Source: Streptomyces luomodiensis (GTDB lineage: Bacteria; Actinomycetota; Actinomycetes; Streptomycetales; Streptomycetaceae). Taken from it: a DNA stretch of 64,000 bases. Below the pieces are notes generated by a model. That model had not been told where the DNA came from. It saw only the letters and a program-made list of their open reading frames with translations, and did not search any database. Location: positions 2,852,001 through 2,916,000 of the forward strand of contig NZ_CP117522.1 of assembly GCF_031679605.1 (NCBI RefSeq), given 5' to 3'. Both the position numbers and the translations under genes were made by a program. Below are positions 18,660 through 27,343 of the stretch, one piece after another (within the stretch, counting starts at the first letter, position 1; each line of letters starts with the position of its first letter).

Positions 18660-19340
18660 TCAGGCGTCGTCCAGGCCACGCTCGATCGCATAGCGGACCA
18701 GCTCCACGCGGTTGTGCAGCTGAAGCTTGCCGAGGGTGTTCTGGACGTGGTTCTGCACCGTGCGGTGCGAGATGACCAGCCGCTCGGCGATCTGCTTGTA
18801 CGACAGCCCCTTGGCCACCAGCCGCAGCACCTCCGTCTCGCGCTCGGTCAGCCGCGGGGCGGCCGGCTGGTCGGCGGCGGTGGGGGCGGGCTCGCCCGCC
18901 AGCCGCCGGTACTCGCCGAGCACCAGGCCCGCGAGCCCCGGGGTGAACACCGGGTCGCCGGCCGCCGTGCGGCGCACCGCGTCCAGCAGCTCCTCGGTGC
19001 TGGCCGACTTCAGCAGATAGCCGGTGGCCCCGGACTTGACCGCCTCCAGGACGTCCGCGTGCTCACCGCTCGCGGAGAGCACCAGCACCCGCAGCCCGGG
19101 GCGGTCGGCGACGACCTCCTTGCACACCTCGACCCCCGGCAGACCGGGCAGGTTGAGGTCGAGCACCAGGACGTCGGGCCCGGTGGCCTTGGCCCGGCGG
19201 ACCGCCTGCGGCCCGTCCCCGGCCGTGGCCACCACGTCGAACCCGGCCTCGGCCAGGTCCCGGGCCACCGCGTCACGCCACATCGGATGGTCGTCGACCA
19301 CCATCACCGTCACCGGCCGACCGTCCAGCTCAGCGGTCAT
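18660..19340 (-). CDS. NarL/LuxR-family response regulator
   Basis: 226 residues. Receiver domain (about 10-125) with VDDHP acid pocket, phospho-acceptor Asp in VLVLDLNLPG and Lys in GYLLKSAS; C-terminal LuxR HTH (about 162-220: LTERETEVLRLVAKGLSYKQIAE). Its ATG overlaps the stop of the upstream sensor kinase (ATGA), so the two are translationally coupled partners. Target genes are not evident. Confidence 0.94.
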   Translation of the reverse strand: MTAELDGRPVTVMVVDDHPMWRDAVARDLAEAGFDVVATAGDGPQAVRRAKATGPDVLVLDLNLPGLPGVEVCKEVVADRPGLRVLVLSASGEHADVLEAVKSGATGYLLKSASTEELLDAVRRTAAGDPVFTPGLAGLVLGEYRRLAGEPAPTAADQPAAPRLTERETEVLRLVAKGLSYKQIAERLVISHRTVQNHVQNTLGKLQLHNRVELVRYAIERGLDDA

Positions 19341-20629
19341 CGCGCCGCTTCCCCCTTCTCCTTCTGCTCCGCCTTCTCCGCCGGCCGCTTCGCCGACGCC
19401 TTCGGCACCGTCAGCTCCACCTCGGTGCCCTGGCCCGGGGCCGAGATCCACTCGGCGGTGCCGCCGAGGTCGCGCAGCCGTCCCCGGATCGACAGGGCCA
19501 CCCCCAGGCGGCCCTCCGCCTCCGCGTCCGCCAGCCGTCCCTCGGGGATGCCGGGGCCGTCGTCCCGTACGGTCACCATCACCGCGTCCGGCTCGTCCTC
19601 CAGCAGGATCCAGGCATGGGCCCCCTCCCCGGCGTGCACCCGCACATTGTCCAGGGCGGCACCGACGGCGGCGGCCAACTCCCCGGCGGCGCCCGCCGGG
19701 AGGAGCACCGGGGCGCCCGGTTCGGAGAAGGTGACCCGGGAGCCCGCGTGCGGTGCCAGCAGGGCCCGCAGATCGCAGGGCGCGCCGTCGGAGCGCTCGG
19801 GGCCGGGCGGACAGGGCGAGTCCGACGGGTCCGCCGCGCCCGGGAGTCCGTACGGGTCCGGTGCGGTGTCCGCCGCCCCGCGCGGCGGGGTCACCAGACC
19901 GGTGGAGACCAGGGTGCGCAGCGCGATCTCCTGTTCCCCGGCCATCCGGCCCAGTTCGGCCGCCTCGCCGCCGATGGCGGCACCGCGCCGCTGCACCATG
20001 GCGAGCACCTGGAGCACGCTGTCGTGGATGTCGCGGGCCAGCCGCTCCCGCTCCCGGGTCGCCGCCTCGATGCGCAGCGCGCGGGCGAGGGTGCGCTCAC
20101 TGGCGCGGGCCACCTCGACCACATAGCCGATGGCCACGCTCGCCACCCACACCAGCATCAGCATGTGGATGGTGTCCTGGGCGAAGGTGCCACGCTCGAT
20201 CACATTGGCGGCGCAGACGACGGCGGAGGCCCAAGCGCCCCAGCGCCAGCCGCCCTTGATGGCGAAGCCGAGGACCGCGCCCATCGTCCATATGGACGGC
20301 AGGGTGGGCGTGCCCTCGGCGATCCGGTCGTGGTTGTCCACGAGCGGGGTGAGCAGAATGCCGGCCACGGCGATGCCGAGGTCGCCGACGAGGAACCGCC
20401 GGGTGCAGCGCTCGGCCGAGGAGACCATCCGGAAGGTGAGCGCGGTCCACAGGGTCAGCACCGCCATGTAGACGACCGCGCCGAACGGATGGTCGTAGTC
20501 GTCGTACGCGTAGACGCACAGGCCGAGCGCGTAGAGCAGAGTGAGCACCCGGTAGGCGGTCAACGCCTGCCACAGCGGCTGCTCGACGGACATGCGCACC
20601 ACACGTCCAGGCCTGGACCGCTCCGTCAA
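19337..20629 (-). CDS. Sensor histidine kinase (HisKA_3 family)
   Basis: 430 residues. About five hydrophobic segments in the first 170 residues form the sensor, then a coiled-coil and the HisKA_3 phospho-acceptor motif RLARDIHDSVLQVLAMVQRRG with the conserved His; a proline-rich linker; then HATPase with ALDNVRVHAG and VRDDGPGIPEGR. The C-terminus is a Lys/Glu/Ala tail. The start is uncertain: a TTG at 20629 has GAGGGGGG upstream, whereas the first ATG at 20593 has none, so TTG was chosen. It pairs with the overlapping response regulator. No extracellular ligand domain is present, suggesting membrane-borne sensing. Confidence 0.9.
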   Translation of the reverse strand: MTERSRPGRVVRMSVEQPLWQALTAYRVLTLLYALGLCVYAYDDYDHPFGAVVYMAVLTLWTALTFRMVSSAERCTRRFLVGDLGIAVAGILLTPLVDNHDRIAEGTPTLPSIWTMGAVLGFAIKGGWRWGAWASAVVCAANVIERGTFAQDTIHMLMLVWVASVAIGYVVEVARASERTLARALRIEAATRERERLARDIHDSVLQVLAMVQRRGAAIGGEAAELGRMAGEQEIALRTLVSTGLVTPPRGAADTAPDPYGLPGAADPSDSPCPPGPERSDGAPCDLRALLAPHAGSRVTFSEPGAPVLLPAGAAGELAAAVGAALDNVRVHAGEGAHAWILLEDEPDAVMVTVRDDGPGIPEGRLADAEAEGRLGVALSIRGRLRDLGGTAEWISAPGQGTEVELTVPKASAKRPAEKAEQKEKGEAAR

Positions 20630-20657
20630 CGTCCCCCCTCCCCCGGTGCCGGCGCCG

Positions 20658-21398
20658 CTAGGCGTCGGGCTTGTGCTTGTCCTTCTCCTTCTCCGCCTGC
20701 TTCCGGGCCGCTTCCGCCTCCGCGATCTGCCGCTTGGCGGCGGTCGCGTAGATGTCCACGTACTCCTGACCGGAGAGCTTCATGATCTCGTACATGACCT
20801 CGTCGGTCACCGAGCGCAGGATGAAGCGGTCGCCGTCCATGCCGTGGTAGCGGCTGAAGTCCAGCGGCTTGCCGATCCTGATGCCGGGCCGCATCAGCTT
20901 CGGCATGACCTTGCCGGGGGGCTGGATCTTCTCGGTGTCGATCATCGCGACGGGGATCACCGGCGCACCGGTCGCGAGCGCGACCCGGGCCAGACCGCCC
21001 GGCTTGCCCCGGTAGAGCCGGCCGTCGGGCGAGCGGGTGCCCTCGGGGTAGATGCCGAACAGCTCACCCCGCTCGATCACCTCGATACCCGCCTTGATGG
21101 CGGCCTCGCCGGCGCCGCGCGAGCCCGAGCGGTCCACCGGGAGCTGCCCGACGCCCTTGAAGAAGGCCGCCGTCAGCCGCCCCTTGACCCCGGGGGTGGT
21201 GAAGTACTCCTGCTTGGCGATGAAGGTGACTTTGCGGTCGAGCATCGCGGGCAGGAAGAAGGAGTCGGAGAAGGAGAGGTGGTTGCTCGCGAGGATGGCC
21301 GGGCCCTCGGCCGGGATGTGTTCCAACCCCTCCACCCAGGGCCGGAAGGCGAGCTTCAGCGCTCCCCCCACCGACAGCTTCATTGCGCTGTAGAACAA
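20658..21398 (-). CDS. plsC: 1-acyl-sn-glycerol-3-phosphate acyltransferase (PlsC family)
   Basis: 246 residues. Acyltransferase motifs in order: NHLSFSD (His40, Asp45; the HX4D catalytic pair), GVGQLPVDRSG, FGIYPEGTRSPDG and a proline motif at VIPVAMI. It probably makes phosphatidic acid from lysophosphatidate at the membrane. The C-terminal about 35 residues are a charged Ala/Lys/Glu helix. A TTG start at 21398 is supported by AGGAGG six bases upstream; the first ATG is five codons later. The M. tuberculosis counterpart in the same neighbourhood is Rv2182c. Confidence 0.93.
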   Translation of the reverse strand: MFYSAMKLSVGGALKLAFRPWVEGLEHIPAEGPAILASNHLSFSDSFFLPAMLDRKVTFIAKQEYFTTPGVKGRLTAAFFKGVGQLPVDRSGSRGAGEAAIKAGIEVIERGELFGIYPEGTRSPDGRLYRGKPGGLARVALATGAPVIPVAMIDTEKIQPPGKVMPKLMRPGIRIGKPLDFSRYHGMDGDRFILRSVTDEVMYEIMKLSGQEYVDIYATAAKRQIAEAEAARKQAEKEKDKHKPDA

Positions 21399-21521
21399 CC
21401 GGGACCTCCTGTATCCGACGAGGAGACCTTAACCTGCCTACCCCCTGTGCGGCGCGCCGCGTACGCTGAGGACCTCGATACCCGCTTCCCGCTTCCCCGC
21501 TTCCCCAGTGAATGGAGATCC

Positions 21522-22340
21522 GTGGTGCCGCTCCTGCCCGGAGCCGAGCCGTTCCGCCACGACGGCGGCGAGATCGGCGTCCTCGTCTGTCACGGCTTCA
21601 CCGGTTCCCCGCAGTCCGTGCGGCCCTGGGCCGAGCATCTGGCGGCCCGTGGCCTGACCGTCTCGCTGCCGCTGCTTCCCGGCCACGGCACCCGCTGGCA
21701 GGATCTCGCCGTCACCGGCTGGCAGGACTGGTACGCGGAGGTGGACCGCGAACTGCGGCGGCTGGTCCGGGTGTGCGAGCGGGTGTTCGTCTGCGGTCTG
21801 TCGATGGGCGGCGCGCTCGCGCTGCGGCTGGCCGCCCTGCACGGTGCGGCGATCAGCGGCCTCGCGCTGGTCAATCCGGCCAACAAGGTGCACGATCCGC
21901 TGGCGGTGGCGCTGCCGGTGCTGCGTCATCTGGTGCCCTCGGTGAAGGGCATCGTGAGCGACATCGCCAAGCCGGGGGCGCGGGAGTCGGGCTACGACCG
22001 GATGCCGCTGCACGCCGTGCACGCGATGCGCCGGCTGCTGAGCGTCGTCGACGCGGAGCTGCCGCAGGTGACCCAGCCGCTGCTGGTGATGCACAGCCCG
22101 CAGGACCATGTGGTGCCCCCCGCCGACTCCGAGCGCATCCTGAGTCAGGTGTCCTCGCGGGACATCACCGAGCGGCTGCTGGAGCGCAGCTACCACGTGG
22201 CGACCTTGGACCACGACGCCGAGTTCATCTTCGAGCAGACGGACACGTTCATCACCCGGCTGACGGCGGGTATGGGTCAGGACACCCGGACCGGCCTCGG
22301 GAAGGGCAGCGGAAAGGAGGGGGCGGCGGCCAGTGGCTGA
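21522..22340 (+). CDS. Alpha/beta-hydrolase (carboxylesterase/monoacylglycerol-lipase-like)
   Basis: 272 residues. GVLVCHGFTGSPQSVRPWAEHL gives the oxyanion region; the nucleophile Ser is in CGLSMGGALALRLA; the Asp is in HSPQDHVVPP and the His in RSYHVATLDHD. It resembles Est30-type carboxylesterases. Divergent from plsC, so phospholipid or acylglycerol turnover is a possible role (inference). GTG codons at 21522 and 21525 compete; GGAG at 21514 fits the second slightly better. Three CCCGCTTCC units lie just upstream. Its 3' end overlaps the next gene by eight bases. Confidence 0.9.
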   Translation: MVPLLPGAEPFRHDGGEIGVLVCHGFTGSPQSVRPWAEHLAARGLTVSLPLLPGHGTRWQDLAVTGWQDWYAEVDRELRRLVRVCERVFVCGLSMGGALALRLAALHGAAISGLALVNPANKVHDPLAVALPVLRHLVPSVKGIVSDIAKPGARESGYDRMPLHAVHAMRRLLSVVDAELPQVTQPLLVMHSPQDHVVPPADSERILSQVSSRDITERLLERSYHVATLDHDAEFIFEQTDTFITRLTAGMGQDTRTGLGKGSGKEGAAASG

Positions 22341-22953
22341 GCGCGACTCGAATGAGAACGAGGCGGACGCGCGGCGCGATGACGACGCCGCCTTCGCCGC
22401 GATCGTCGCCGCGTACGGGGAGGAGCCGCAGGACCCGCCGGGCGCCGAGCGGTGGCCCGCCGCCGAGAACCTCGACGAGGACCCGGACCGGGACCGCCGG
22501 TCCGGCGCCGCGGACGACGACGCCGACGACGGCACCGATACCGACGCCGACGCCGAGGGCTCCGGTGAGGGCGCGGCGGCGACGGGCGGTCTGACCAAGC
22601 CCGACAAGCCGGTGGGCAGCTTCATCGTCTACGCCCCGGGCGTGGGGCCCCGCGACTGGGAGCCCGACGAGCCGTCCGAGGACGACTTCGACGAGACCGA
22701 CGAGGGCCATTTCGTCCCGCCCGAGCCGCCCCCGCTCCCCGAGTCGGACACCACCTCCCGCTTCGCTTGGCTGGGGGTGCTGGGCGGACCGCTGCTGCTG
22801 CTCGGTGCGGTGATCTTCCAGGTGGAGATGGTCTGGTGGATCACGACGCTGGGCGTCGGCGGCTTCCTGGGCGGCTTCGTCACGCTGGTGCTGCGGATGA
22901 AGGACGACGACGAGGACGAGGACGACGACCCGGGGCGCGGCGCCGTCGTCTGA
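22333..22953 (+). CDS. Acidic membrane protein of unknown function
   Basis: 206 residues. Residues 1-145 are strongly acidic and disordered (Asp/Glu/Pro/Ala, with runs such as DDDADDGTDTDADAEG), except a conserved PVGSFIVYAPGVGPRDW patch. Two transmembrane helices follow (about 145-190), and the end is again Asp/Glu-rich (KDDDEDEDDDPG). GTG start at 22333 overlaps the hydrolase stop, so the two are coupled. No family function known to me; similar proteins lie at this place in other streptomycetes. Confidence 0.75.
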   Translation: MAERDSNENEADARRDDDAAFAAIVAAYGEEPQDPPGAERWPAAENLDEDPDRDRRSGAADDDADDGTDTDADAEGSGEGAAATGGLTKPDKPVGSFIVYAPGVGPRDWEPDEPSEDDFDETDEGHFVPPEPPPLPESDTTSRFAWLGVLGGPLLLLGAVIFQVEMVWWITTLGVGGFLGGFVTLVLRMKDDDEDEDDDPGRGAVV

Positions 22954-23024
22954 CCCCGGCGCCCCGGCTCCCGGAAGGGTCCTGGCCCCCGCCGGCTGCC
23001 AAAAGAGCCCTGGCCGGCCCCGGC

Positions 23025-23822
23025 TCAGACCGGGGCCACGCGCGGCAGTCTGAGCGCGGCCAGGACCGGAAGGTGGTCGGTGGCCGCTTCGAGGTCCGCG
23101 TCGGCGACGCCCGGCAGCCCGGCCGGCACGCCACAGCCGATGATCTCCACGCCCTCGGAGGCGAAGACGGCGTCGATGCGCCGGCGCGGGTCCCGGGGGG
23201 TCGAGGTGGCCTCGCTCCCCCAGGGCTCGGTGGCCCAGCCGTCCCGCAGCTTCCCCGCGATCCGGCGGAAGGCGCGGCCGTCCGGCCGGTCGTTGATGTC
23301 ACCGGCCGCGATGGCGTACGGGACGTCCAGCGCGGTCAGGTGGTCCAGCAGCATCCCGGCCTGGTCGTAGCGCTCGGCCTCCGCGAGGCTCAGATGGCAG
23401 CTGACCACGCCGAGCCGGACGCCGTTGCCATTCCCCGGACCGCCGGTGTCCCGGTGGCCGCCGCCGAAGCGCAGCACGGCGGTGGCGAACCCGCGCCGGT
23501 GCAGCCCGGGGACACGGGGCAGCAGGGTGTCCTCGGCGTGCTCCACCTGGGCGCGCAGCGAGGTGAGGATCATCGGGCCGGCGGCGGTGGCCCCGCCCGT
23601 GGTGTAGACGAGGCCGGTCTCCCGGGCCAGCCAGGCGGCGGCCTTGCGCCAGCGGAAGAAGCGCGGCGCCTCCTGGACGCACACGACGTCCGGGGCGCAG
23701 GCCCGGATCACCCGGGCCAGCGCCTCGCGGTCGTCACGCATCGAGCGGATGTTGTAGCTGAGCACCCGCACCACCGCCGCGTCCGGGCCGGTGGTGGATC
23801 GTGGCAGGTCCGCGAGCGGCAC
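23025..23822 (-). CDS. Endonuclease/exonuclease/phosphatase family protein
   Basis: 265 residues with the EEP fold: VRVLSYNIRSM (Asn), VVCVQEAPRF (metal Glu), VSCHLSL (His), AAGDINDRPDG (Asp/Asn) and a closing ATDHLPVLA (Asp-His). Substrates in the family range from DNA to phospholipids and inositol phosphates and cannot be chosen from sequence. No signal peptide is apparent. A GTG start is preceded by GAGGGGGACC. It lies 21 bases after glkA on the same strand and may be co-transcribed with it. Confidence 0.87.
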   Translation of the reverse strand: MPLADLPRSTTGPDAAVVRVLSYNIRSMRDDREALARVIRACAPDVVCVQEAPRFFRWRKAAAWLARETGLVYTTGGATAAGPMILTSLRAQVEHAEDTLLPRVPGLHRRGFATAVLRFGGGHRDTGGPGNGNGVRLGVVSCHLSLAEAERYDQAGMLLDHLTALDVPYAIAAGDINDRPDGRAFRRIAGKLRDGWATEPWGSEATSTPRDPRRRIDAVFASEGVEIIGCGVPAGLPGVADADLEAATDHLPVLAALRLPRVAPV

Positions 23823-23843
23823 GATGTCGGTCCCCCTCGCCCC

Positions 23844-24785
23844 TCAGCCCTGGCGGGCCAGGTCGGCGGCGCCGACGAGCCCGGCCTTGCCGCCGAGCTG
23901 GGCGGCGAGCACCTGGGCGTGCGGACGCCACTGGTTGCCGACCAGCCAGCGCCGGAAGGACTTGCGGATCGGCTCCAGGACGAGATCGCCCTCGTCGGAG
24001 ACCCCGCCGCCGACGATGAACGCCGAGGGGTCGAAGAGCGAGGCGAGGTCGGCGAGCCCGGCCCCGGCCCAGCGGGCCAGCTCACGGAAGGAGTCGACGG
24101 CGACCGCGTCGCCCTGGCGGGCGGCGTCGCTGATGTGCTTGCCCTCGATGCCCTCCGGGGTGCCGTCGCCGAGGCCGAGCAGGACCGTGGCGTTCTCCGG
24201 GGTGGCGGCGGCGCGCTGCTTGGCGTAGCGGACCAGCGCGCGGCCGGACGCGTACTGCTCCCAGCAGCCCTGGCTGCCGCAGCCGCACAGCAGACCGTCC
24301 GGGACGACCCTGATGTGGCCGAACTCGGCCGCGACGCCGAAGCGGCCGCGGTGCAGCCGGCCGCCGATGATGATGCCGCCGCCCAGGCCGGTGCCGAGCG
24401 TGATGCAGACGACGTCGTCATGGCCGACGCCGGCGCCGAAGCGGTACTCGCCCCACGCGGCGGCGTTCGCGTCGTTCTCCACCACGACCGGCAGGCCGAC
24501 GCGCTGCTCGACCTTGTCCTTGAGCGCTTCGTGCCGCCAGTTGATGTTCGGCGCGAAGAGCACGGTGGCGCGCTTGTCGTCCACGTACCCGGCCGCGCCG
24601 ATGCCGACGGCCTCGATGTCGTGTCCCTCGCTCACGATGCGCACCGCGTCCGCGATGGCATCGACGACCCCCTCGGGGGTCCGCGGGGTCGACACCTTGC
24701 TCGTCTCGAGAATCGTGCCCTCTTCGTCGACCACGCCGGCCGCGATCTTCGTGCCGCCGATGTCGACGCCGATGGTGAGTCCCAT
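23844..24785 (-). CDS. glkA: ROK-family glucokinase
   Basis: 313 residues. DIGGTK (8-13) is the ATP phosphate loop, followed by VENDANAAAWGEY (catalytic Asp), the ROK zinc motif with CGCGSQGCWEQYASG, and GGGVSDEGD. Glucokinase phosphorylates glucose after uptake; in S. coelicolor the orthologous GlkA is central to carbon catabolite repression. The upstream neighbour matches SCO2127, whose gene has been linked to glkA expression and glucose uptake. The ATG at 24785 has GAGGG upstream. Confidence 0.96.
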   Translation of the reverse strand: MGLTIGVDIGGTKIAAGVVDEEGTILETSKVSTPRTPEGVVDAIADAVRIVSEGHDIEAVGIGAAGYVDDKRATVLFAPNINWRHEALKDKVEQRVGLPVVVENDANAAAWGEYRFGAGVGHDDVVCITLGTGLGGGIIIGGRLHRGRFGVAAEFGHIRVVPDGLLCGCGSQGCWEQYASGRALVRYAKQRAAATPENATVLLGLGDGTPEGIEGKHISDAARQGDAVAVDSFRELARWAGAGLADLASLFDPSAFIVGGGVSDEGDLVLEPIRKSFRRWLVGNQWRPHAQVLAAQLGGKAGLVGAADLARQG

Positions 24786-24842
24786 GAGTCCCTCAGTTAT
24801 TTGGTCGAACCCCGCCGAGGCTAACGGTACCGGAGGTAGCGC

Positions 24843-25316
24843 TCAGTCGAGGTCGATGTGTTCACTACTCGAACTCTTGCCTTCGTCGCCACGGCCCTTC
24901 GTATCGCCGGCGGCGCCCTGGGTCCAGCGCCGCTCCTGGCCGGTCACGGCGGCGCGGTAGGCGGCGAGCAGCTCGGAGCCGGCGCCGGCGAGGTGCTCGA
25001 AAACGTCTGGGTTGCGCTCTATGACCGGCTCCACGGCGGCCTTGGCCTGTGCGATCAATTGTTGTACGGCCCCTTGAACCGCCGTCCCGCCGATCGGTGC
25101 CTGGATCCCGGCGACCTTGTCGGCGAGCGCGTCGGCGAGCTTGAGGAACTCCTCGGCGACGCTCCCCGGCTCCTCGGCCGTCTGCCGGGCCCGCCGCCGG
25201 GCCCGCTCGGCGGCGAGGTCCTCGGCACAGGCGCGCTCCCAGGCGTCGGGGTCGATCTCGGTGACCGGTACATCGGTGACCGGGGGTTCAGCGGGGCGCT
25301 CGGTGGCATCGCTCAT
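24843..25316 (-). CDS. SCO2127-like protein (DUF5304 type)
   Basis: 157 residues, soluble, helical and charged. Conserved centre: EPGSVAEEFLKLADALADKVAG and VQQLIAQAKAAVEPVIERNPDVFEHLAGAGSELLAAYRAAV; the N-terminus is Pro/Glu-rich and the tail is SSSSEHIDLD. No catalytic motif. It lies directly upstream of glkA on the same strand (57 bases apart). Published work on S. coelicolor ties the gene at this position to glucose uptake and catabolite repression; the mechanism is unclear. AGGAG precedes the ATG. Confidence 0.85.
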   Translation of the reverse strand: MSDATERPAEPPVTDVPVTEIDPDAWERACAEDLAAERARRRARQTAEEPGSVAEEFLKLADALADKVAGIQAPIGGTAVQGAVQQLIAQAKAAVEPVIERNPDVFEHLAGAGSELLAAYRAAVTGQERRWTQGAAGDTKGRGDEGKSSSSEHIDLD

Positions 25317-25435
25317 GGCGAACTCCTGGCGGCGGGGATGCTGGCGGCCCGTGCGTTCATCCGGGCTTGTGACCGACGTTACCCGAAGGAGGGGGCGCGG
25401 TCAGAGCCCAGGACCGGCCGGGACGGGAGCCGGGT

Positions 25436-26791
25436 TCACGGCCGCTTCGGCCACAGCTCGGGGTCGGGGGCGAAGCGGACCTCGAGCCGGCCGTCGCGCA
25501 GCCCGGCACCGGCGACGGTGCAGCGGCGCAGGGCGGACGGCAGGGGCAGTACCCGGTGGAACGAGCCGACGGTGACGATCAGTTCATCGCCCCGGCGCAC
25601 CAGCCCCAGTCCGTCGCGGTCGGCGCCGGGCAGCGGCAGCCGCCACAGCAGCACCCCGTCGTCGGCCAGCCGGTCCTCGACGGTCCAGGGGTCGGGGGCG
25701 GGCCGGTCGGGCCGCGGCTCGGGGACCCCGACGGCCCCGGCGAGCGCGGCGAGGCCGCCCGGGGCGCGCCCGGCGTCGCCGCCGGGCCCGGCCGGATCCG
25801 CCTGCCGCGCGTCCCCGGCCCCGAACGCGTCCCCGGCGCCCCGAGGGTCGCCGAGCCCCGGCACCTCGCCCAGCCCCTGCGGATCGCGGCCCAGATGCGG
25901 CAGTTCGCGGACCGGGACGGCGGGGGCCCACTGTTCGTACAGCTCCTTGAGCGCGGCCTGCTGCTGACCGGAGAGCGCGGCGAGCCACGGGTCGGAGGTG
26001 GCGGTGGGCAGCAGCCGGTTGGCGATGACCGCATCCACCCGGCAGCCGTGCAGCGCGAGGCCCGCGCGGGCGGTGCGCAGCGCCCGGTCGGCGAGCGGTC
26101 CGGGCTCCACCACCAGCCGTACCGTCGTGGCCTCGGACTCGATCACCGACTGGACGGCGGCCAGCTCCCGCTCCCAGCGCTCGGCCGTCTCGTACAGCTT
26201 CTGCGCGGGCATCGCCACCCCCGCCAGCTGGGCGAGCATCGGCCGCAGCGCACGGGCCGCCTGCCGCTCGGCGGGCAGCAGCCGCCGCAGATAGCGCCGC
26301 AGCTGCTCGGGCAGCGCGAGCGTGGTGACGGTCTCCGGCGCGGGCGGCATGTCGACGACGAGGACGTCCCAGCCGGCGCCGGGCGGGGCGGCCTGGGCGG
26401 CGCGCAGGGCACGCAGCAGCGCGACGGCCGCCACCCCGGGGAGGACGGTCAGCTCCTCGTCGTCCAGCGGGGTCGCGCCGAGCATGTCGAGCAGACCGTG
26501 GCCGCGCTCCTGGAGGGCGGCCAGCTCGCCGCGGAACCACTCGTCCGTGACGACCCGCGCGGCCCACAGCCCCGGGGCGAGCTCGACGGGTACGGACCAC
26601 GGCAGCCGGTCCGCCGGCCGCCCGGGGGCGGACCGCAGCGGGCCGGTCCCGAGCAGCGCCTCCGGGGTGCCGTCCGGGTCGGTGGTGAGCAGCAGCGTCC
26701 GTCGCCCCTCACGGGCGGCGGCGAGGGCGGTCGCGGCGGCCACGGTGGTGCGGCCCGCGCCGCCGGTTCCGGTGACGAGGACCGTACGCAT
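25436..26791 (-). CDS. ArsA/Get3-like ATPase with altered P-loop
   Basis: 451 residues. Deviant Walker A GTGGAGRTT (residues 8-16): both the signature Lys and the P-loop Lys of GKGGVGKT are replaced (Thr9, Arg14). Switch II-like DVLVVDMPPAPETVTTLALP is retained, as is the long helical mid-part. Residues about 290-350 are a Gly/Asp/Ala/Pro-rich linker, and the C-terminal 90 residues match the small beta domain seen at the end of actinobacterial ArsA homologues. Arsenite pump genes are absent. The equivalent in M. tuberculosis is Rv2184c, next to the START-like Rv2185c, the same order as here. True ATPase activity is uncertain. Confidence 0.85.
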   Translation of the reverse strand: MRTVLVTGTGGAGRTTVAAATALAAAREGRRTLLLTTDPDGTPEALLGTGPLRSAPGRPADRLPWSVPVELAPGLWAARVVTDEWFRGELAALQERGHGLLDMLGATPLDDEELTVLPGVAAVALLRALRAAQAAPPGAGWDVLVVDMPPAPETVTTLALPEQLRRYLRRLLPAERQAARALRPMLAQLAGVAMPAQKLYETAERWERELAAVQSVIESEATTVRLVVEPGPLADRALRTARAGLALHGCRVDAVIANRLLPTATSDPWLAALSGQQQAALKELYEQWAPAVPVRELPHLGRDPQGLGEVPGLGDPRGAGDAFGAGDARQADPAGPGGDAGRAPGGLAALAGAVGVPEPRPDRPAPDPWTVEDRLADDGVLLWRLPLPGADRDGLGLVRRGDELIVTVGSFHRVLPLPSALRRCTVAGAGLRDGRLEVRFAPDPELWPKRP

Positions 26792-26836
26792 GAAGGAAGC
26801 CTCCGGCAGGTGATGCGTCAGACTGTCAGGAGGCTG

Positions 26837-27277
26837 TCAGGCGCCCTCGACGCGCTTCTTCAGGCCCGCGAGCGCGCGGTCGATGATGACCTTCTCGGCC
26901 TTGCGCTTGATCATGCCCAGCATGGGGATCTTGACGTCGACGGTGAGCTGGTACGTCACCTCGGTGCTCCTGCCCCCGTCCAGCGCCGACAGCCGGTAGG
27001 AGCCGTCGAGGGAGCGCAGCATCTGGGACTTGACCAGGGACCAGCTGACCAGGTCGTCGCCGGTCCAGGTGTACTGGAGGACGTAGTCGTCCTTGATCGC
27101 CCCGGCGTCGAGCAGCATCCGCACCTGCTCGGCACGCCCGTGGTCGTCCTTGGTGAGGATGTCGGCCTCCTTGACCTCACCGGACCACTCCGGGTAACGG
27201 TCGAAGTCGGCGATCACCCCCATCACGTCGGCCGGTGCCGCCTCGATCGTGATGCTCGAGCTGGTGTGTTCCGCCAT
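26837..27277 (-). CDS. Polyketide-cyclase/START-like (SRPBCC) protein
   Basis: 146 residues. SSSITIEAAPADVMGVIADFDRYPEWSGEVKEADIL is the typical SRPBCC opening; the end is a long amphipathic helix (RKAEKVIIDRALAGLKKRVEGA). It matches the M. tuberculosis Rv2185c (TB16.3) family. Located 45 bases upstream of the ArsA-like gene on the same strand, so probably co-transcribed; it may carry a lipid or acyl ligand, but this is inference. Confidence 0.88.
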   Translation of the reverse strand: MAEHTSSSITIEAAPADVMGVIADFDRYPEWSGEVKEADILTKDDHGRAEQVRMLLDAGAIKDDYVLQYTWTGDDLVSWSLVKSQMLRSLDGSYRLSALDGGRSTEVTYQLTVDVKIPMLGMIKRKAEKVIIDRALAGLKKRVEGA

Positions 27278-27343
27278 CGCCGTGGCTCCTCCGTACCGGT
27301 CCGCCGCATGGGATCTCTGCCGCTGAAGGCTACCGCGCCCGGA

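Noticed and set aside
18561..20126. Open frame on the plus strand across the first two-component pair
   Set aside because: Antisense to kinase and regulator with all expected motifs.
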